This document shows, piece after piece, positions 1 to 7,300 of a stretch of DNA of 8,947 nt (position 1 is its first letter; each line of letters starts with the position of its first letter). Origin of the DNA: Oscillospiraceae bacterium (lineage in GTDB: Bacteria; Bacillota; Clostridia; Oscillospirales; Oscillospiraceae); contig JAIEFH010000144.1 in assembly GCA_029067025.1 (NCBI GenBank), positions 1 through 8,947 on the forward strand, read 5' to 3'. Position numbers and translations under genes: made by a program. Under the pieces are notes generated by a model. It did not search any database, was not told where the DNA came from, and saw only the letters and a program-made list of their open reading frames with translations.

Positions 1-689
1 GCCTCTACCCGCTCCCCCAGACGGTAGGACACAATGAAGTAGTCAATGCTCCACCCCACGTTCTTCTCCCGGGCGCCGAACCGATAGCTCCACCAGGAAT
101 AGGCCCCTTCCTGATCGGGATGGAGCAGACGGAAGGTGTCGGTGAAACCTGAACCCAGCAGGCGGGTCATAGCAAAGCGCTCCTGATCGGAGAAGCCGGC
201 GTTGCCTCGGTTGGTCTTGGGGTTTTTCAAATCGATCTCCTCGTGGGCCACGTTCAGATCGCCGCAGTAGATCACCGGCTTGGTCTTGTCCAAGCTTTTG
301 AGGTAGTCCAGCAGATCGTCCTCCCACTCCATACGGTAGCCGATGCGGGCCAGCTCATGCTGGGCGTTGGGGGTGTAGCAGTTTACCAGCCAGAACTCCG
401 GGTACTCCAGCGTGATGAGCCGCCCCTCATGGTCGTGCCTGTCCAGATCCATGCCATAGGCCGCGGAGATCGGCTCGTGCCGGGTAAAGACCGCCGTGCC
501 AGAATATCCCTTTTTGTCCGCCGAGTTCCAGAATTCATGATAACCGGGCATCTCCACCTCCGCCTGGCCCCGTTCCATCTTGGTCTCCTGGAGGCAGATG
601 AAGTCTGCGTCCAGCGCCAGTACCGACTCCGCAAACCCTTTTTTTAGGCAGGCCCGCAGGCCGTTTACGTTCCAGGATACAAATTTCAT
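1..689 (-). CDS. xth: Exodeoxyribonuclease III, 3' end cut by window edge
   Basis: Exonuclease III / AP endonuclease of the endonuclease-exonuclease-phosphatase (EEP) fold. The family cleaves abasic sites and degrades DNA 3' to 5' in base excision repair in the cytoplasm. I translated 229 codons from the ATG at 689. The N-terminus reads MKFVSWNVNGLRA, a family signature. Also visible are LQETK with metal-binding Glu35, YTPNA with Tyr105, GDLNVAHEEIDL with catalytic Asp144 and Asn146, the NAGFSDQER stretch near residue 165, and the YSWWSYR...SIDYF block with Asp216. The family is usually about 250 aa, so only some 20-25 residues are missing, including the expected C-terminal SDHxP His motif, which lies outside the window. 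The start is supported by GGGAGGG at 696-702, 6 nt upstream. The ATG overlaps the TGA of the upstream membrane-protein gene as ATGA, so translational coupling is likely. The family assignment is very secure. Confidence 0.96.
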   Translation of the reverse strand, partial: MKFVSWNVNGLRACLKKGFAESVLALDADFICLQETKMERGQAEVEMPGYHEFWNSADKKGYSGTAVFTRHEPISAAYGMDLDRHDHEGRLITLEYPEFWLVNCYTPNAQHELARIGYRMEWEDDLLDYLKSLDKTKPVIYCGDLNVAHEEIDLKNPKTNRGNAGFSDQERFAMTRLLGSGFTDTFRLLHPDQEGAYSWWSYRFGAREKNVGWSIDYFIVSYRLGERVE

Positions 690-2047
690 GCCAATCCCTC
701 CCTATTTTTTCTCTCACGTACCTGCCAAACCAGCACCCACACGGCAAACACCAGCGCCGCCAGCATGGCCAGCGCCTCCAGCGGCATGACAAAGGTGCGT
801 CCGCCCAAGGTCAGGACACAGTTATATTTCAGCCGCAGGTAGACCAGATAGCTGGTCAGCGACGCGCCCTCCGCCAGTACCGCCGCCGGAACCCGGCGCA
901 CGTTAGCGCAGGCCCAGCACAAGGTGAACACATCGGCCAGGAAAAAGTACCGCTCATGCATATGGGGCAGGAAAAAGGGAATCCCGACACACAGCACCAC
1001 GGCCACAGTCATCACAAGCTGCCGGTCCAGCCGGTTTCCAAGCCAAACACCCAGCCCCATCAGAGCCAATACCAGAGCCCCCGCCGCGGCGATGCCCAGC
1101 TTGGACACCAGCGCCTCGTTGAGATGCGTACCATAGGGGATGAACTGGTATACAGACGGCGCGTTGAGCACCAACCGGGGATACTCCCCCAACTGGTTGA
1201 GGTAGACGCCCAGAATATCGCCCAGGGGCTTGCCCAACAGCAGCGCCGGGACGATGGTGCCGAAATAGGCCAGCGGGAACACCCACAGCTCCCCAAACTT
1301 TACTTTCTTCGCCAGCCAAAGCACTCCCCACAAAGGCAGCACAAAAATGGCCTGGAGCTTGAAGGAGAAGGCCGCCCCCATCAGCGCGATGGCGGCTTTA
1401 TGCTTTCCGTCCAGCGTCAGGGCGGCGGCGTGTATGGCCAGCGCTCCGTAGATCACATCGCACTGGCCCCAATATGCCCCGTTGAGTACCACCGTGGGCA
1501 GCAGCAGCGCGGCCCCAAAGGCAATCAGGGGAGCGACGCTCCCTACCCGTCCCCCCGTGAGGGGACGGGTTAGCCGCAGACAGCCCCAGGCCAGCAGCAC
1601 GTCCCACAGGATGGAAAACAGCTTGATGAGGTACAAATCGGGCACATCGGAGTAGGAGATAGCGGCCATAAAATAGAGATACGGCACGTTGTAGTCCCCC
1701 ACGCTGCCTTTAACGGCTCCAAAGCCTCCGTTGGTTTTAAAATAACCATACCACTGGCTCAAAAAGTCCTTGTAATCCAGGCTGGTGTGATCCAGGCACA
1801 GTGCCCGGATGAGCATGGCCGCCCCGACAGGCAGCAGCGCCAGCAGCACCCAATCCGGACGGCGGCTCTCAAACCAGATCAGCGCCGCCGCCAGCGCCGC
1901 CATGGCAAACAGGGCCAGCATCACAAACAGCCGGTCTCCCCCGCCGCCCAGCGTCAGTCCGGCGCATACCCATGCCGCCCCTGCCAGCAGCGCACCGCCC
2001 ACCGCGCCGCACAGGGGCGGCAGACGCTTTCTCCACAGATCATTCAT
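686..2047 (-). CDS. Polytopic membrane GT-C type glycosyltransferase, Gpi18/mannosyltransferase-like
   Basis: A 453-aa hydrophobic protein with roughly ten or more predicted membrane segments (for example residues 12-33, 38-58, 66-82, 139-157, 172-188, 216-247, 254-271, 316-336, 343-360, 424-441) and a basic C-terminal tail. Motifs fit the GT-C glycosyltransferases, which use lipid-phosphate-linked sugars on the outer membrane face: an early loop with Asp91 in DYKDF followed by SQWYGYF, NGAYWGQCD at 189-197, FSFKLQAIFVLPL around Lys230, and PHMHERYFFL at 361-370. The set resembles the Gpi18-related mannosyltransferase-like group, but donor and acceptor cannot be read from sequence. The start at 2047 is preferred over upstream in-frame ATGs near 2093 because it has GGAGGT 7 nt upstream, and the upstream ATGs coincide with the likely -10 box. 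The gene overlaps xth by 4 bases. Residues 159-173 are encoded by a double palindrome that may be an insertion. Confidence 0.8.
   Translation of the reverse strand: MNDLWRKRLPPLCGAVGGALLAGAAWVCAGLTLGGGGDRLFVMLALFAMAALAAALIWFESRRPDWVLLALLPVGAAMLIRALCLDHTSLDYKDFLSQWYGYFKTNGGFGAVKGSVGDYNVPYLYFMAAISYSDVPDLYLIKLFSILWDVLLAWGCLRLTRPLTGGRVGSVAPLIAFGAALLLPTVVLNGAYWGQCDVIYGALAIHAAALTLDGKHKAAIALMGAAFSFKLQAIFVLPLWGVLWLAKKVKFGELWVFPLAYFGTIVPALLLGKPLGDILGVYLNQLGEYPRLVLNAPSVYQFIPYGTHLNEALVSKLGIAAAGALVLALMGLGVWLGNRLDRQLVMTVAVVLCVGIPFFLPHMHERYFFLADVFTLCWACANVRRVPAAVLAEGASLTSYLVYLRLKYNCVLTLGGRTFVMPLEALAMLAALVFAVWVLVWQVRERKNREGLA
1529..1570. repeat. Double palindrome inside the glycosyltransferase gene
   Basis: Two adjacent inverted repeats are visible. 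The first is GGGAGCG (1529-1535), a single A, then CGCTCCC (1537-1543). The second is ACCCGTCCCC (1545-1554), a 6-nt loop, then GGGGACGGGT (1561-1570). Both are perfect. They lie in frame within the minus-strand gene and encode about residues 159-173 (LTRPLTGGRVGSVAP), between two predicted membrane segments. Two back-to-back perfect palindromes in coding sequence are unlikely by codon choice alone. A small dispersed palindromic repeat inserted in a tolerant loop is the favoured reading. Copies elsewhere in the genome cannot be tested here. Confidence 0.6.
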
Positions 2048-2054
2048 GAGATTT

Positions 2055-2060
2055 ACCTCC
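2055..2060 (-). promoter_or_regulatory. Ribosome binding site fixing the glycosyltransferase start
   Basis: GGAGGT on the minus strand, 7 nt upstream of the ATG at 2047. It decides between this start and in-frame ATGs further upstream, which would add an unconserved-looking hydrophilic leader. Confidence 0.75.
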
Positions 2061-2090
2061 GGCTGCCTGCTTTCTATCACAGTACCTTTC

Positions 2091-2099
2091 ATCATACCA
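2091..2099 (-). promoter_or_regulatory. Candidate extended -10 promoter for the glycosyltransferase-xth pair
   Basis: On the minus strand TGG is followed by TATGAT (2096-2091), an extended -10 of the TGnTATAAT type, about 45 bases before the start codon. No good -35 hexamer is seen at 16-18 bp spacing, as is common for extended -10 promoters. Transcription would begin near 2084. Confidence 0.45.
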
Positions 2100-2176
2100 C
2101 AGCCGCCCACACTTTTCCAGCCCAAATTGAAGCACGCTATCCACGGTAAAAAGCGGCATTTTCCCGCCTGCAGTGG

Positions 2177-2205
2177 TTGACATTTTTTCCGCAAAGCCTT
2201 ATTAT
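2177..2205 (+). promoter_or_regulatory. Sigma-A type promoter for asnB
   Basis: Consensus -35 TTGACA (2177-2182), 17-bp spacer, and -10 TATTAT (2200-2205). The predicted start is near 2212, leaving a leader of about 30 nt with GGAGGA at 2231-2236, 7 nt before the ATG. The leader is too short for a T-box or attenuator, so any control of asnB would be at initiation by a protein. Confidence 0.8.
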
Positions 2206-2243
2206 GAAAAGAACTTGTATCCAATGAACTGGAGGATTTTTTT

Positions 2244-4106
2244 ATGTGCGGTTTTACCGGCTTTGTCTCCCGCTCCGCCGCCCCCGACGCGAACGCCCTG
2301 CGGGCCATGGGGGACACCATCCGCCACCGGGGCCCCGACGGCGAGGGCCACTATATTGACGATCACTGCGGGATTGCCCACCGCCGCCTGTCCATCATCG
2401 ACCTGGCCACGGGCGACCAGCCCATGTACAGTCCCGACGGGCGGTATGTGATCGCCTATAACGGCGAGGTTTACAATTTCAAACTTCTGCGGGAGGAACT
2501 CATCGCCGCCGGCCACGCCTTCCAAACCACCTGCGACACCGAGGTGGTGCTTCACGGTTACATGGAATGGGGCGCGGAGGTACTGAAAAAGCTGCGGGGT
2601 ATGTTCGCCTTCGTCATCTGGGACAAGGAGAAGAAGGAGCTGTTTGGCGCCCGGGATCCCTTCGGCATCAAGCCTTTTTACTATGCCCAGATGGGGGATT
2701 TGTTCTTCTTCGGCTCCGAGTGCAAGAGCTTCCTCCCCCACCCCGGCTTCAAAAAAGAGCTGAATCCGGCGGCGCTGAAGCTCTACCTCACCTTCCAGTA
2801 TTCCGCGCTCAACGAGTCCTTTTTTAAGGATGTGTACCGTCTGCTTCCCGGCCATTACCTGATCCATCGTGAGGGACACACGGAGTTTGCGTCCTATCAT
2901 TCCTTTTCCTTTGATCCCCAGCCCATGTCCCTGAAGAAGCGTGCGGAGCAGATCCGGGAGGTGGTCACCGAGTCGGTGGAGGCCCACCAGATCAGCGACG
3001 TGGAGGTGGGCTCCTTCCTGTCCGGCGGCATCGACTCCAGCGTCATCGCCGCCCTGTCCCGGCCGGACAAGACCTACTCTGTAGGCTTTGAAAACAAAGA
3101 CTTTGACGAGACCGGCGAGGCCCAGGCGCTGTGCAAAGAGCTGGGTCTGCGCAACATCTCCAAGACCATCTCCGCCGAGGAGTTTTTTGATACCCTGCCC
3201 TCCATCCAGTACTACGCCGATGAGCCCAACGCCAACCTGTCCACGGTGCCGCTGTACTTCCTGTCCAAACTGGCGGCTCAGGACGTAAAGGTGGTGCTGT
3301 CCGGCGAGGGGGCGGACGAGCTGTTTGGCGGCTATATCACCTACCATACCACCCGTCCGTACCGGGTATACCGCAAGGCCCCCCTGGCCTTGCGGAAGAC
3401 TGTGGCCGCCTGGGCAGCCAAGCGGCCGCCCTTCCACGGCCAGGGCTTTCTCACCAAGGCCGCCAAGGGCATTGACCAGACCTTTGTGGGCCAGGCGTTC
3501 ATCTTTGACAGCGCCGAGGCCGAGCGGGCGCTCTCCCCCGCCTACCGGGGCGGGCTCACCTGGCACGACGTCACAGAGCCCTACTTTGAGGCGGTGGAGG
3601 GAACCGACGACCTGACCAAAATGCAGTATCTCGACCTCCACCTGTGGCAGCCGCTGGACATCCTGCGCAAGGCCGACCGCATGACCATGGCCAATTCCCT
3701 GGAACTGCGGGTGCCCTATCTCGACAGGGAGGTTTGGGCAGTGGCCCGGGCTATCCCCAGTTCCCAGAAGATGCGGGGCAAGACCATGACCAAGTGGCCT
3801 CTGCGCCTGGCGGCGGTGCCCCTACTCCCCGATGACTGGATCCACCGGGACAAGAAAGGGTTCCCCGTCCCCTTCATTGCGTGGCTGCGGGAGGAAAAAT
3901 ACTACAATTGGGCCAAAGATCTGATCAACCAGAGCTATGTGGCGGAGTTCTTTGACCAGAACTATCTGCTGGAACTGCTGGAGCGGCACTATTCCGGGCA
4001 GGCCCGCACCCACCGCAAGCTGTACACGGTGCTGTCCTTCCTGATCTGGTACCAGGTGTACTTCCCCGAAAAGTGCGGCGTGGAGCCATTTACCCCCAAC
4101 AAATGA
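2244..4106 (+). CDS. asnB: Asparagine synthase, glutamine-hydrolysing (class II)
   Basis: A 620-aa cytoplasmic enzyme that makes asparagine from aspartate, ATP and glutamine, in the usual length range for AsnB. The N-terminal class II glutaminase domain (about 1-210) begins MCGFTGF, so Cys2 becomes the catalytic nucleophile after Met removal. It contains RHRGPDGEG (28-35), HRRLSIIDL with Arg49 or its neighbour (47-54), YNGEVYNF (72-79) and Asp98, all glutamine-binding elements. The C-terminal synthetase domain carries the PP-loop SGGIDSS (260-266), GEGADELFGGY (354-364), and the LRKADRM...RVPYLDRE block, where ATP and aspartate are bound and beta-aspartyl-AMP is formed. No key residue is missing. 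It has its own near-consensus promoter upstream and an intrinsic terminator directly downstream, so it is probably transcribed alone. The start is supported by GGAGGA 7 nt upstream. Some members of this family amidate other acceptors, such as cell-wall or peptide carboxylates, but nothing in the neighbourhood points that way. Confidence 0.95.
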   Translation: MCGFTGFVSRSAAPDANALRAMGDTIRHRGPDGEGHYIDDHCGIAHRRLSIIDLATGDQPMYSPDGRYVIAYNGEVYNFKLLREELIAAGHAFQTTCDTEVVLHGYMEWGAEVLKKLRGMFAFVIWDKEKKELFGARDPFGIKPFYYAQMGDLFFFGSECKSFLPHPGFKKELNPAALKLYLTFQYSALNESFFKDVYRLLPGHYLIHREGHTEFASYHSFSFDPQPMSLKKRAEQIREVVTESVEAHQISDVEVGSFLSGGIDSSVIAALSRPDKTYSVGFENKDFDETGEAQALCKELGLRNISKTISAEEFFDTLPSIQYYADEPNANLSTVPLYFLSKLAAQDVKVVLSGEGADELFGGYITYHTTRPYRVYRKAPLALRKTVAAWAAKRPPFHGQGFLTKAAKGIDQTFVGQAFIFDSAEAERALSPAYRGGLTWHDVTEPYFEAVEGTDDLTKMQYLDLHLWQPLDILRKADRMTMANSLELRVPYLDREVWAVARAIPSSQKMRGKTMTKWPLRLAAVPLLPDDWIHRDKKGFPVPFIAWLREEKYYNWAKDLINQSYVAEFFDQNYLLELLERHYSGQARTHRKLYTVLSFLIWYQVYFPEKCGVEPFTPNK

Positions 4107-4111
4107 CAAAT

Positions 4112-4144
4112 CCCCCCGCTGTGAGCTCCACGGCGGGGGTTTTT
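4112..4144 (+). terminator. Intrinsic terminator of asnB
   Basis: An 11-bp stem (4113-4123 with 4129-4139, one G-T wobble, the rest paired) with the 5-nt loop AGCTC, followed immediately by TTTTT (4140-4144). It begins 6 bases after the asnB stop codon. Confidence 0.92.
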
Positions 4145-4226
4145 GGGGCCCCCGCCGGTAGGCGGCGAAGCCGCCCCGGGCCTAAGCGGGCCAAAGGCCC
4201 GCCCACGGCAAAGCCGGCCTCGCCCC
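4145..4226. repeat. GC-rich multi-hairpin element with tri-loops
   Basis: Three small perfect hairpins follow one another, each closed by a purine triloop: GGCGGC-GAA-GCCGCC (4161-4175), GCGGGCC-AAA-GGCCCGC (4186-4202) and CGGC-AAA-GCCG (4206-4216). Outer arms can also pair: GGGGC (4145-4149) with GCCCC (4222-4226), and GCCGG (4154-4158) with CCGGC (4214-4218). The latter pairing competes with the third hairpin. No ORF is credible here and no T-run follows. It resembles a REP/BIME-like extragenic palindromic repeat, but a structured RNA cannot be excluded. Confidence 0.55.
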
Positions 4227-4248
4227 GATGATGCAGCGAGTAATTCTT

Positions 4249-4276
4249 TTGCCGATTTTTTGTCGAAAGTCGGCAA
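4249..4276. promoter_or_regulatory. Inverted repeat upstream of the activase promoter, possible operator
   Basis: TTGCCGA (4249-4255) pairs perfectly with TCGGCAA (4270-4276). The stem extends inward through T-A pairs and two G-T wobbles to a 4-nt loop (4261-4264). No T-run follows on either strand, so it is a poor terminator. It sits 18 bp before the -35 box of the next operon, where an activator or repressor could bind. The function is inferred from position only. Confidence 0.4.
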
Positions 4277-4294
4277 TCGTTCATAAATATTCTA

Positions 4295-4323
4295 TTGAAA
4301 AAAACATATCACTTCGCTATAAT
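4295..4323 (+). promoter_or_regulatory. Near-consensus sigma-A promoter of the activase operon
   Basis: TTGAAA (4295-4300), a 17-bp spacer, and the perfect -10 TATAAT (4318-4323) in an AT-rich island between GC-rich genes. The start of transcription would be near 4330, giving a leader of about 30 nt with AGGAGGA (4349-4355) 5 nt before the ATG at 4361. Confidence 0.88.
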
Positions 4324-4360
4324 ATTCGCTGAACTTTCCTACTGACTTAGGAGGAACACC

Positions 4361-7300
4361 ATGATTCTGCGCGTTGGCATTGACATCGGCTCCACCACCG
4401 TCAAAGTGGTGGTGCTGGACGAGGATAACAAGCTGCTGTTCCGCTCCTACGAGCGGCACTATTCCAAGGCCCGGGAGCGGGCCTGCGAAACCCTGCGCTC
4501 CATTGAGGATATGCTGAGCGGCAAGGATGTACGCCTAGTGGTCACCGGCTCCGCCGGACTGGGCGTGGCCAAGGCCGCGGGGCTGGACTTTGTTCAGGAG
4601 GTATACGCCACCGCCGCCGCGGTGAACACCTACATCCCGGATACCGACGCCGTCATCGAACTGGGCGGCGAGGACGCCAAAATCATCTTCTTCGGCGGCG
4701 CGCTGGAGGAACGGATGAACGGTTCCTGCGCCGGGGGCACCGGGGCGTTTATTGACCAGATGGCTACCCTCATGAACGTCACCGTGAACGAGCTGGACGA
4801 GCTTTCCCTCAAACATGAGAAGATCTACCCCATCGCCTCCCGGTGCGGCGTGTTCGCCAAGAGCGACATCCAGCCCATTCTCAACCAGGGCGGCCGCAAG
4901 GAGGACGTGGCCGCCTCCATCTTCCAGGCCGTGGTGGATCAGACCGTGGCCGGCCTCACCCAGGGCCGGGAGCTGAAGGGCAAGCTGGTTTTTCTGGGGG
5001 GGCCTCTCCACTTCCTCATGGGGCTGCGGGAGCGGTTTGTGGACACCCTGCAGCTGGACGAGGCACACGCCATCTTCCCCGAGGACGGCGATTGCTTCGC
5101 CGCCATGGGTGCGGCGCTGTGCGCCTCCGACTATGAGGCCAGGCCCTTTGATGAACTGCTTCGTCTGCTGGAGGAGAGCCGGGGGGCCACATCGGTGGTG
5201 GACACTATGCCGCCGCTGTTCGAGAGTCAGGCGGACTACGACGCGTTCACCGCCCGGCACAACGCCTCCACTCCGCCCCAGTTGGACATCAATACCTACG
5301 TCGGGGACGCGTACTTAGGCATCGACTCCGGCTCCACGACTGCCAAAATCGTCCTCATTGCCCCGGACGGCGGACTGCTGTACACCTATTATCACTCCAA
5401 TCTGGGCAACCCGGTGGCGCTGGTGCTGGCGCAGCTCAAGGAAATTTACAAGCTGTGCGGCGACCGCATCAAAATTCGCGGCTCCGCCGTCACCGGCTAC
5501 GGCGAGGATCTCATTAAAAACGCCTTTTCCTGCGATTTGGGTCTGGTGGAGACGGTGGCCCACTACCGCGCCGCCGCCCACTTCAACCCCGACGTGGACT
5601 TCATCATTGACATCGGCGGGCAGGACATGAAGTGCTTCAAGATCCGCAACGGCGCGGTGGACTCCATCATGCTCAACGAAGCCTGCTCCTCCGGCTGTGG
5701 CTCCTTCATCGAGACCTTCGCTAAGGCACTGGGCTACGGCATCGCCGACTTTGCCAAGCTGGGCCTGTTCACTCAAAAGCCGGTAAACCTGGGCTCCCGC
5801 TGCACCGTGTTCATGAACTCCAGCGTCAAGCAGGCCCAGAAGGACGGGGCCAGCGTGGAGGACATCAGCGCGGGGCTAAGCATCTCCATTGTGAAAAACG
5901 CCATCTACAAGGTCATCCGCGCCGCCAGCGCCGACGACCTGGGCAGGCACATTGTGGTGCAGGGCGGCACCTTCCACAACGACGCCGTGCTCCGGGCCTT
6001 TGAGCAGGAGTTGGGACGGGACGTCACCCGCCCCACTATCGCGGGCATCATGGGGGCTTTTGGCGCGGCGCTGGCCGCCCGAGATCTGAAATTGGAGCGA
6101 TCTTTGCTGTTAAGCGAATCTGCCTTACAATCGTTCTCTCACAGTGCTAAACCTGTCACCTGTAACCTGTGCACCAACCACTGCTCCCTCACGGTCAACA
6201 CCTTTGACGGCGGACGGCGGTTTATCTCCGGCAACCGCTGCTCCCGGCCTCTGGGCAAGGAGAAGGCGGAACTTCCCGACCTGTACCGCTACAAATATGA
6301 AAAGCTCCGGGCTATGGAGGGCAAAGGCTTCGGCAACGGCTCCCGTGGACGTATCGGCATCCCCTTTGGACTGAATATGTACGAAAACCTCCCCTTCTGG
6401 TTTGAGCTGTTCACCCGGCTGAATTTCGAGGTAGTGCTCTCCCCCGAATCCTCCCGGAAGCTGTACATCAAAGGCCAGCGCACCATTCCCTCTGACACGG
6501 TGTGCTATCCCGCCAAGCTGCTCCACGGCCATGTAGAGGCCTTGGTGGATGCGGGGGTGGACGCCATTTTCTACCCCTGTATGTCCTACAATTTTGACGA
6601 GAAATCGTCGGACAACAACTACAACTGCCCCGTGGTGGCCTATTATCCCGAGCTGCTGGCAGCAAATATGCCCGATTTGAAAAAGGTCCGATTCCTCAAT
6701 CCTTACGCTGGACTGCACCGCCCCCGCGATTACGAGCGCATTGGCTCCCAGTGGTTTGCCGACACCTTTGGCATTCCTCGCAAGGAGGCCGTCAACGCCA
6801 TCCGGGCGGCATACCAGGCCTATGACCGCTATAAAGAGGACGTCCATCACACCGGCCAGCAGTATATTGACGAGGCACGGAAAAAAGGCTTACCCATCAT
6901 TGTGCTGGCGGGCCGGCCCTACCATATCGACCCGGAAATCAACCATGGCATCAATGACCTGATTACCTCCTTCGGTTTCGTGTTGGTCAGTGAGGACGCA
7001 GTGGCTTTCCACGAGAGCTATGCTCCCCGCAAAGTACTCAACCAGTGGACATTCCAGGCCCGTATGTACAACGCCGCTCGGTATGTGTGCGAGCAGCCGG
7101 ATATGCAGCTGGTGCAGCTGGTGAGCTTCGGCTGCGGCACCGATGCCATCACAGGCGATGAAATGCGCTCCATCCTGGAGCAAGGTGGTAAGCTTTACAC
7201 CCAGTTGAAAATCGACGACATCAGCAACCTAGGCGCGGTAAAGATCCGAATCCGCTCCCTGATGGCGGCGATGGAGGAGCGCAAACGTCATGACAACTGA
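4361..7300 (+). CDS. Acyl-CoA dehydratase activase-like protein: two ATPase domains plus DUF2229-like region
   Basis: A 979-aa protein with two tandem BadF/BadG/BcrA/BcrD-type ASKHA ATPase domains. Domain 1 (about 1-258) has the phosphate loop GIDIGSTT (6-13), ELGGEDAK (100-107), GSCAGGTGAF with Cys123, and SRCGVFAKSD with Cys162. These cysteines match the two that hold the bridging [4Fe-4S] cluster in the HgdC activator dimer. Domain 2 (about 316-575) repeats the plan: GIDSGSTT (320-327), DIGGQDMK (417-424), NEACSSGCGSF with Cys442 and Cys446, and SRCTVFMNSS with Cys481. A four-cysteine cluster follows (Cys601, Cys604, Cys608, Cys626), then a DUF2229-like region (about 660-890). The end is HgdB-like, with FGCGTDAITGDE (Cys925) and a KIRIRSL segment. 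In known systems ATP hydrolysis drives a low-potential electron onto a dehydratase or double-cubane cluster protein; the substrate here is unknown. Known clostridial homologues continue for about 400 more residues, which here are encoded separately from 8047. The start is fixed by AGGAGGA. Confidence 0.9.
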   Translation: MILRVGIDIGSTTVKVVVLDEDNKLLFRSYERHYSKARERACETLRSIEDMLSGKDVRLVVTGSAGLGVAKAAGLDFVQEVYATAAAVNTYIPDTDAVIELGGEDAKIIFFGGALEERMNGSCAGGTGAFIDQMATLMNVTVNELDELSLKHEKIYPIASRCGVFAKSDIQPILNQGGRKEDVAASIFQAVVDQTVAGLTQGRELKGKLVFLGGPLHFLMGLRERFVDTLQLDEAHAIFPEDGDCFAAMGAALCASDYEARPFDELLRLLEESRGATSVVDTMPPLFESQADYDAFTARHNASTPPQLDINTYVGDAYLGIDSGSTTAKIVLIAPDGGLLYTYYHSNLGNPVALVLAQLKEIYKLCGDRIKIRGSAVTGYGEDLIKNAFSCDLGLVETVAHYRAAAHFNPDVDFIIDIGGQDMKCFKIRNGAVDSIMLNEACSSGCGSFIETFAKALGYGIADFAKLGLFTQKPVNLGSRCTVFMNSSVKQAQKDGASVEDISAGLSISIVKNAIYKVIRAASADDLGRHIVVQGGTFHNDAVLRAFEQELGRDVTRPTIAGIMGAFGAALAARDLKLERSLLLSESALQSFSHSAKPVTCNLCTNHCSLTVNTFDGGRRFISGNRCSRPLGKEKAELPDLYRYKYEKLRAMEGKGFGNGSRGRIGIPFGLNMYENLPFWFELFTRLNFEVVLSPESSRKLYIKGQRTIPSDTVCYPAKLLHGHVEALVDAGVDAIFYPCMSYNFDEKSSDNNYNCPVVAYYPELLAANMPDLKKVRFLNPYAGLHRPRDYERIGSQWFADTFGIPRKEAVNAIRAAYQAYDRYKEDVHHTGQQYIDEARKKGLPIIVLAGRPYHIDPEINHGINDLITSFGFVLVSEDAVAFHESYAPRKVLNQWTFQARMYNAARYVCEQPDMQLVQLVSFGCGTDAITGDEMRSILEQGGKLYTQLKIDDISNLGAVKIRIRSLMAAMEERKRHDN

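Noticed and set aside
2048..2320. Longer N-terminal extension of the glycosyltransferase, using starts up to 2320.
   Set aside because: The extension would overlap the asnB start and its promoter, is not membrane-like, and lacks a good ribosome site. GGAGGT before the ATG at 2047 is clearly better.
2202..3641. A 479-codon open frame on the minus strand antisense to asnB.
   Set aside because: It mirrors the asnB codon pattern in high-GC DNA, reads as low-complexity Gly/Leu/Val-rich protein with no recognisable motif, and would cover a gene whose catalytic residues are all intact.
3981..4465. A 15-bp exact direct repeat, GAGCGGCACTATTCC, at 3981-3995 (asnB end) and 4451-4465 (activase start).
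   Set aside because: Both copies encode ERHYS in frame within otherwise unrelated conserved proteins, and the match does not extend on either side. Chance plus shared codon preference explains it better than a recombination or att site.
4535..5260. A 241-codon minus-strand frame within the activase gene (and a similar one at 6125-6850).
   Set aside because: Both are shadows of the activase reading frame, lack credible ribosome sites, and encode no known domain.
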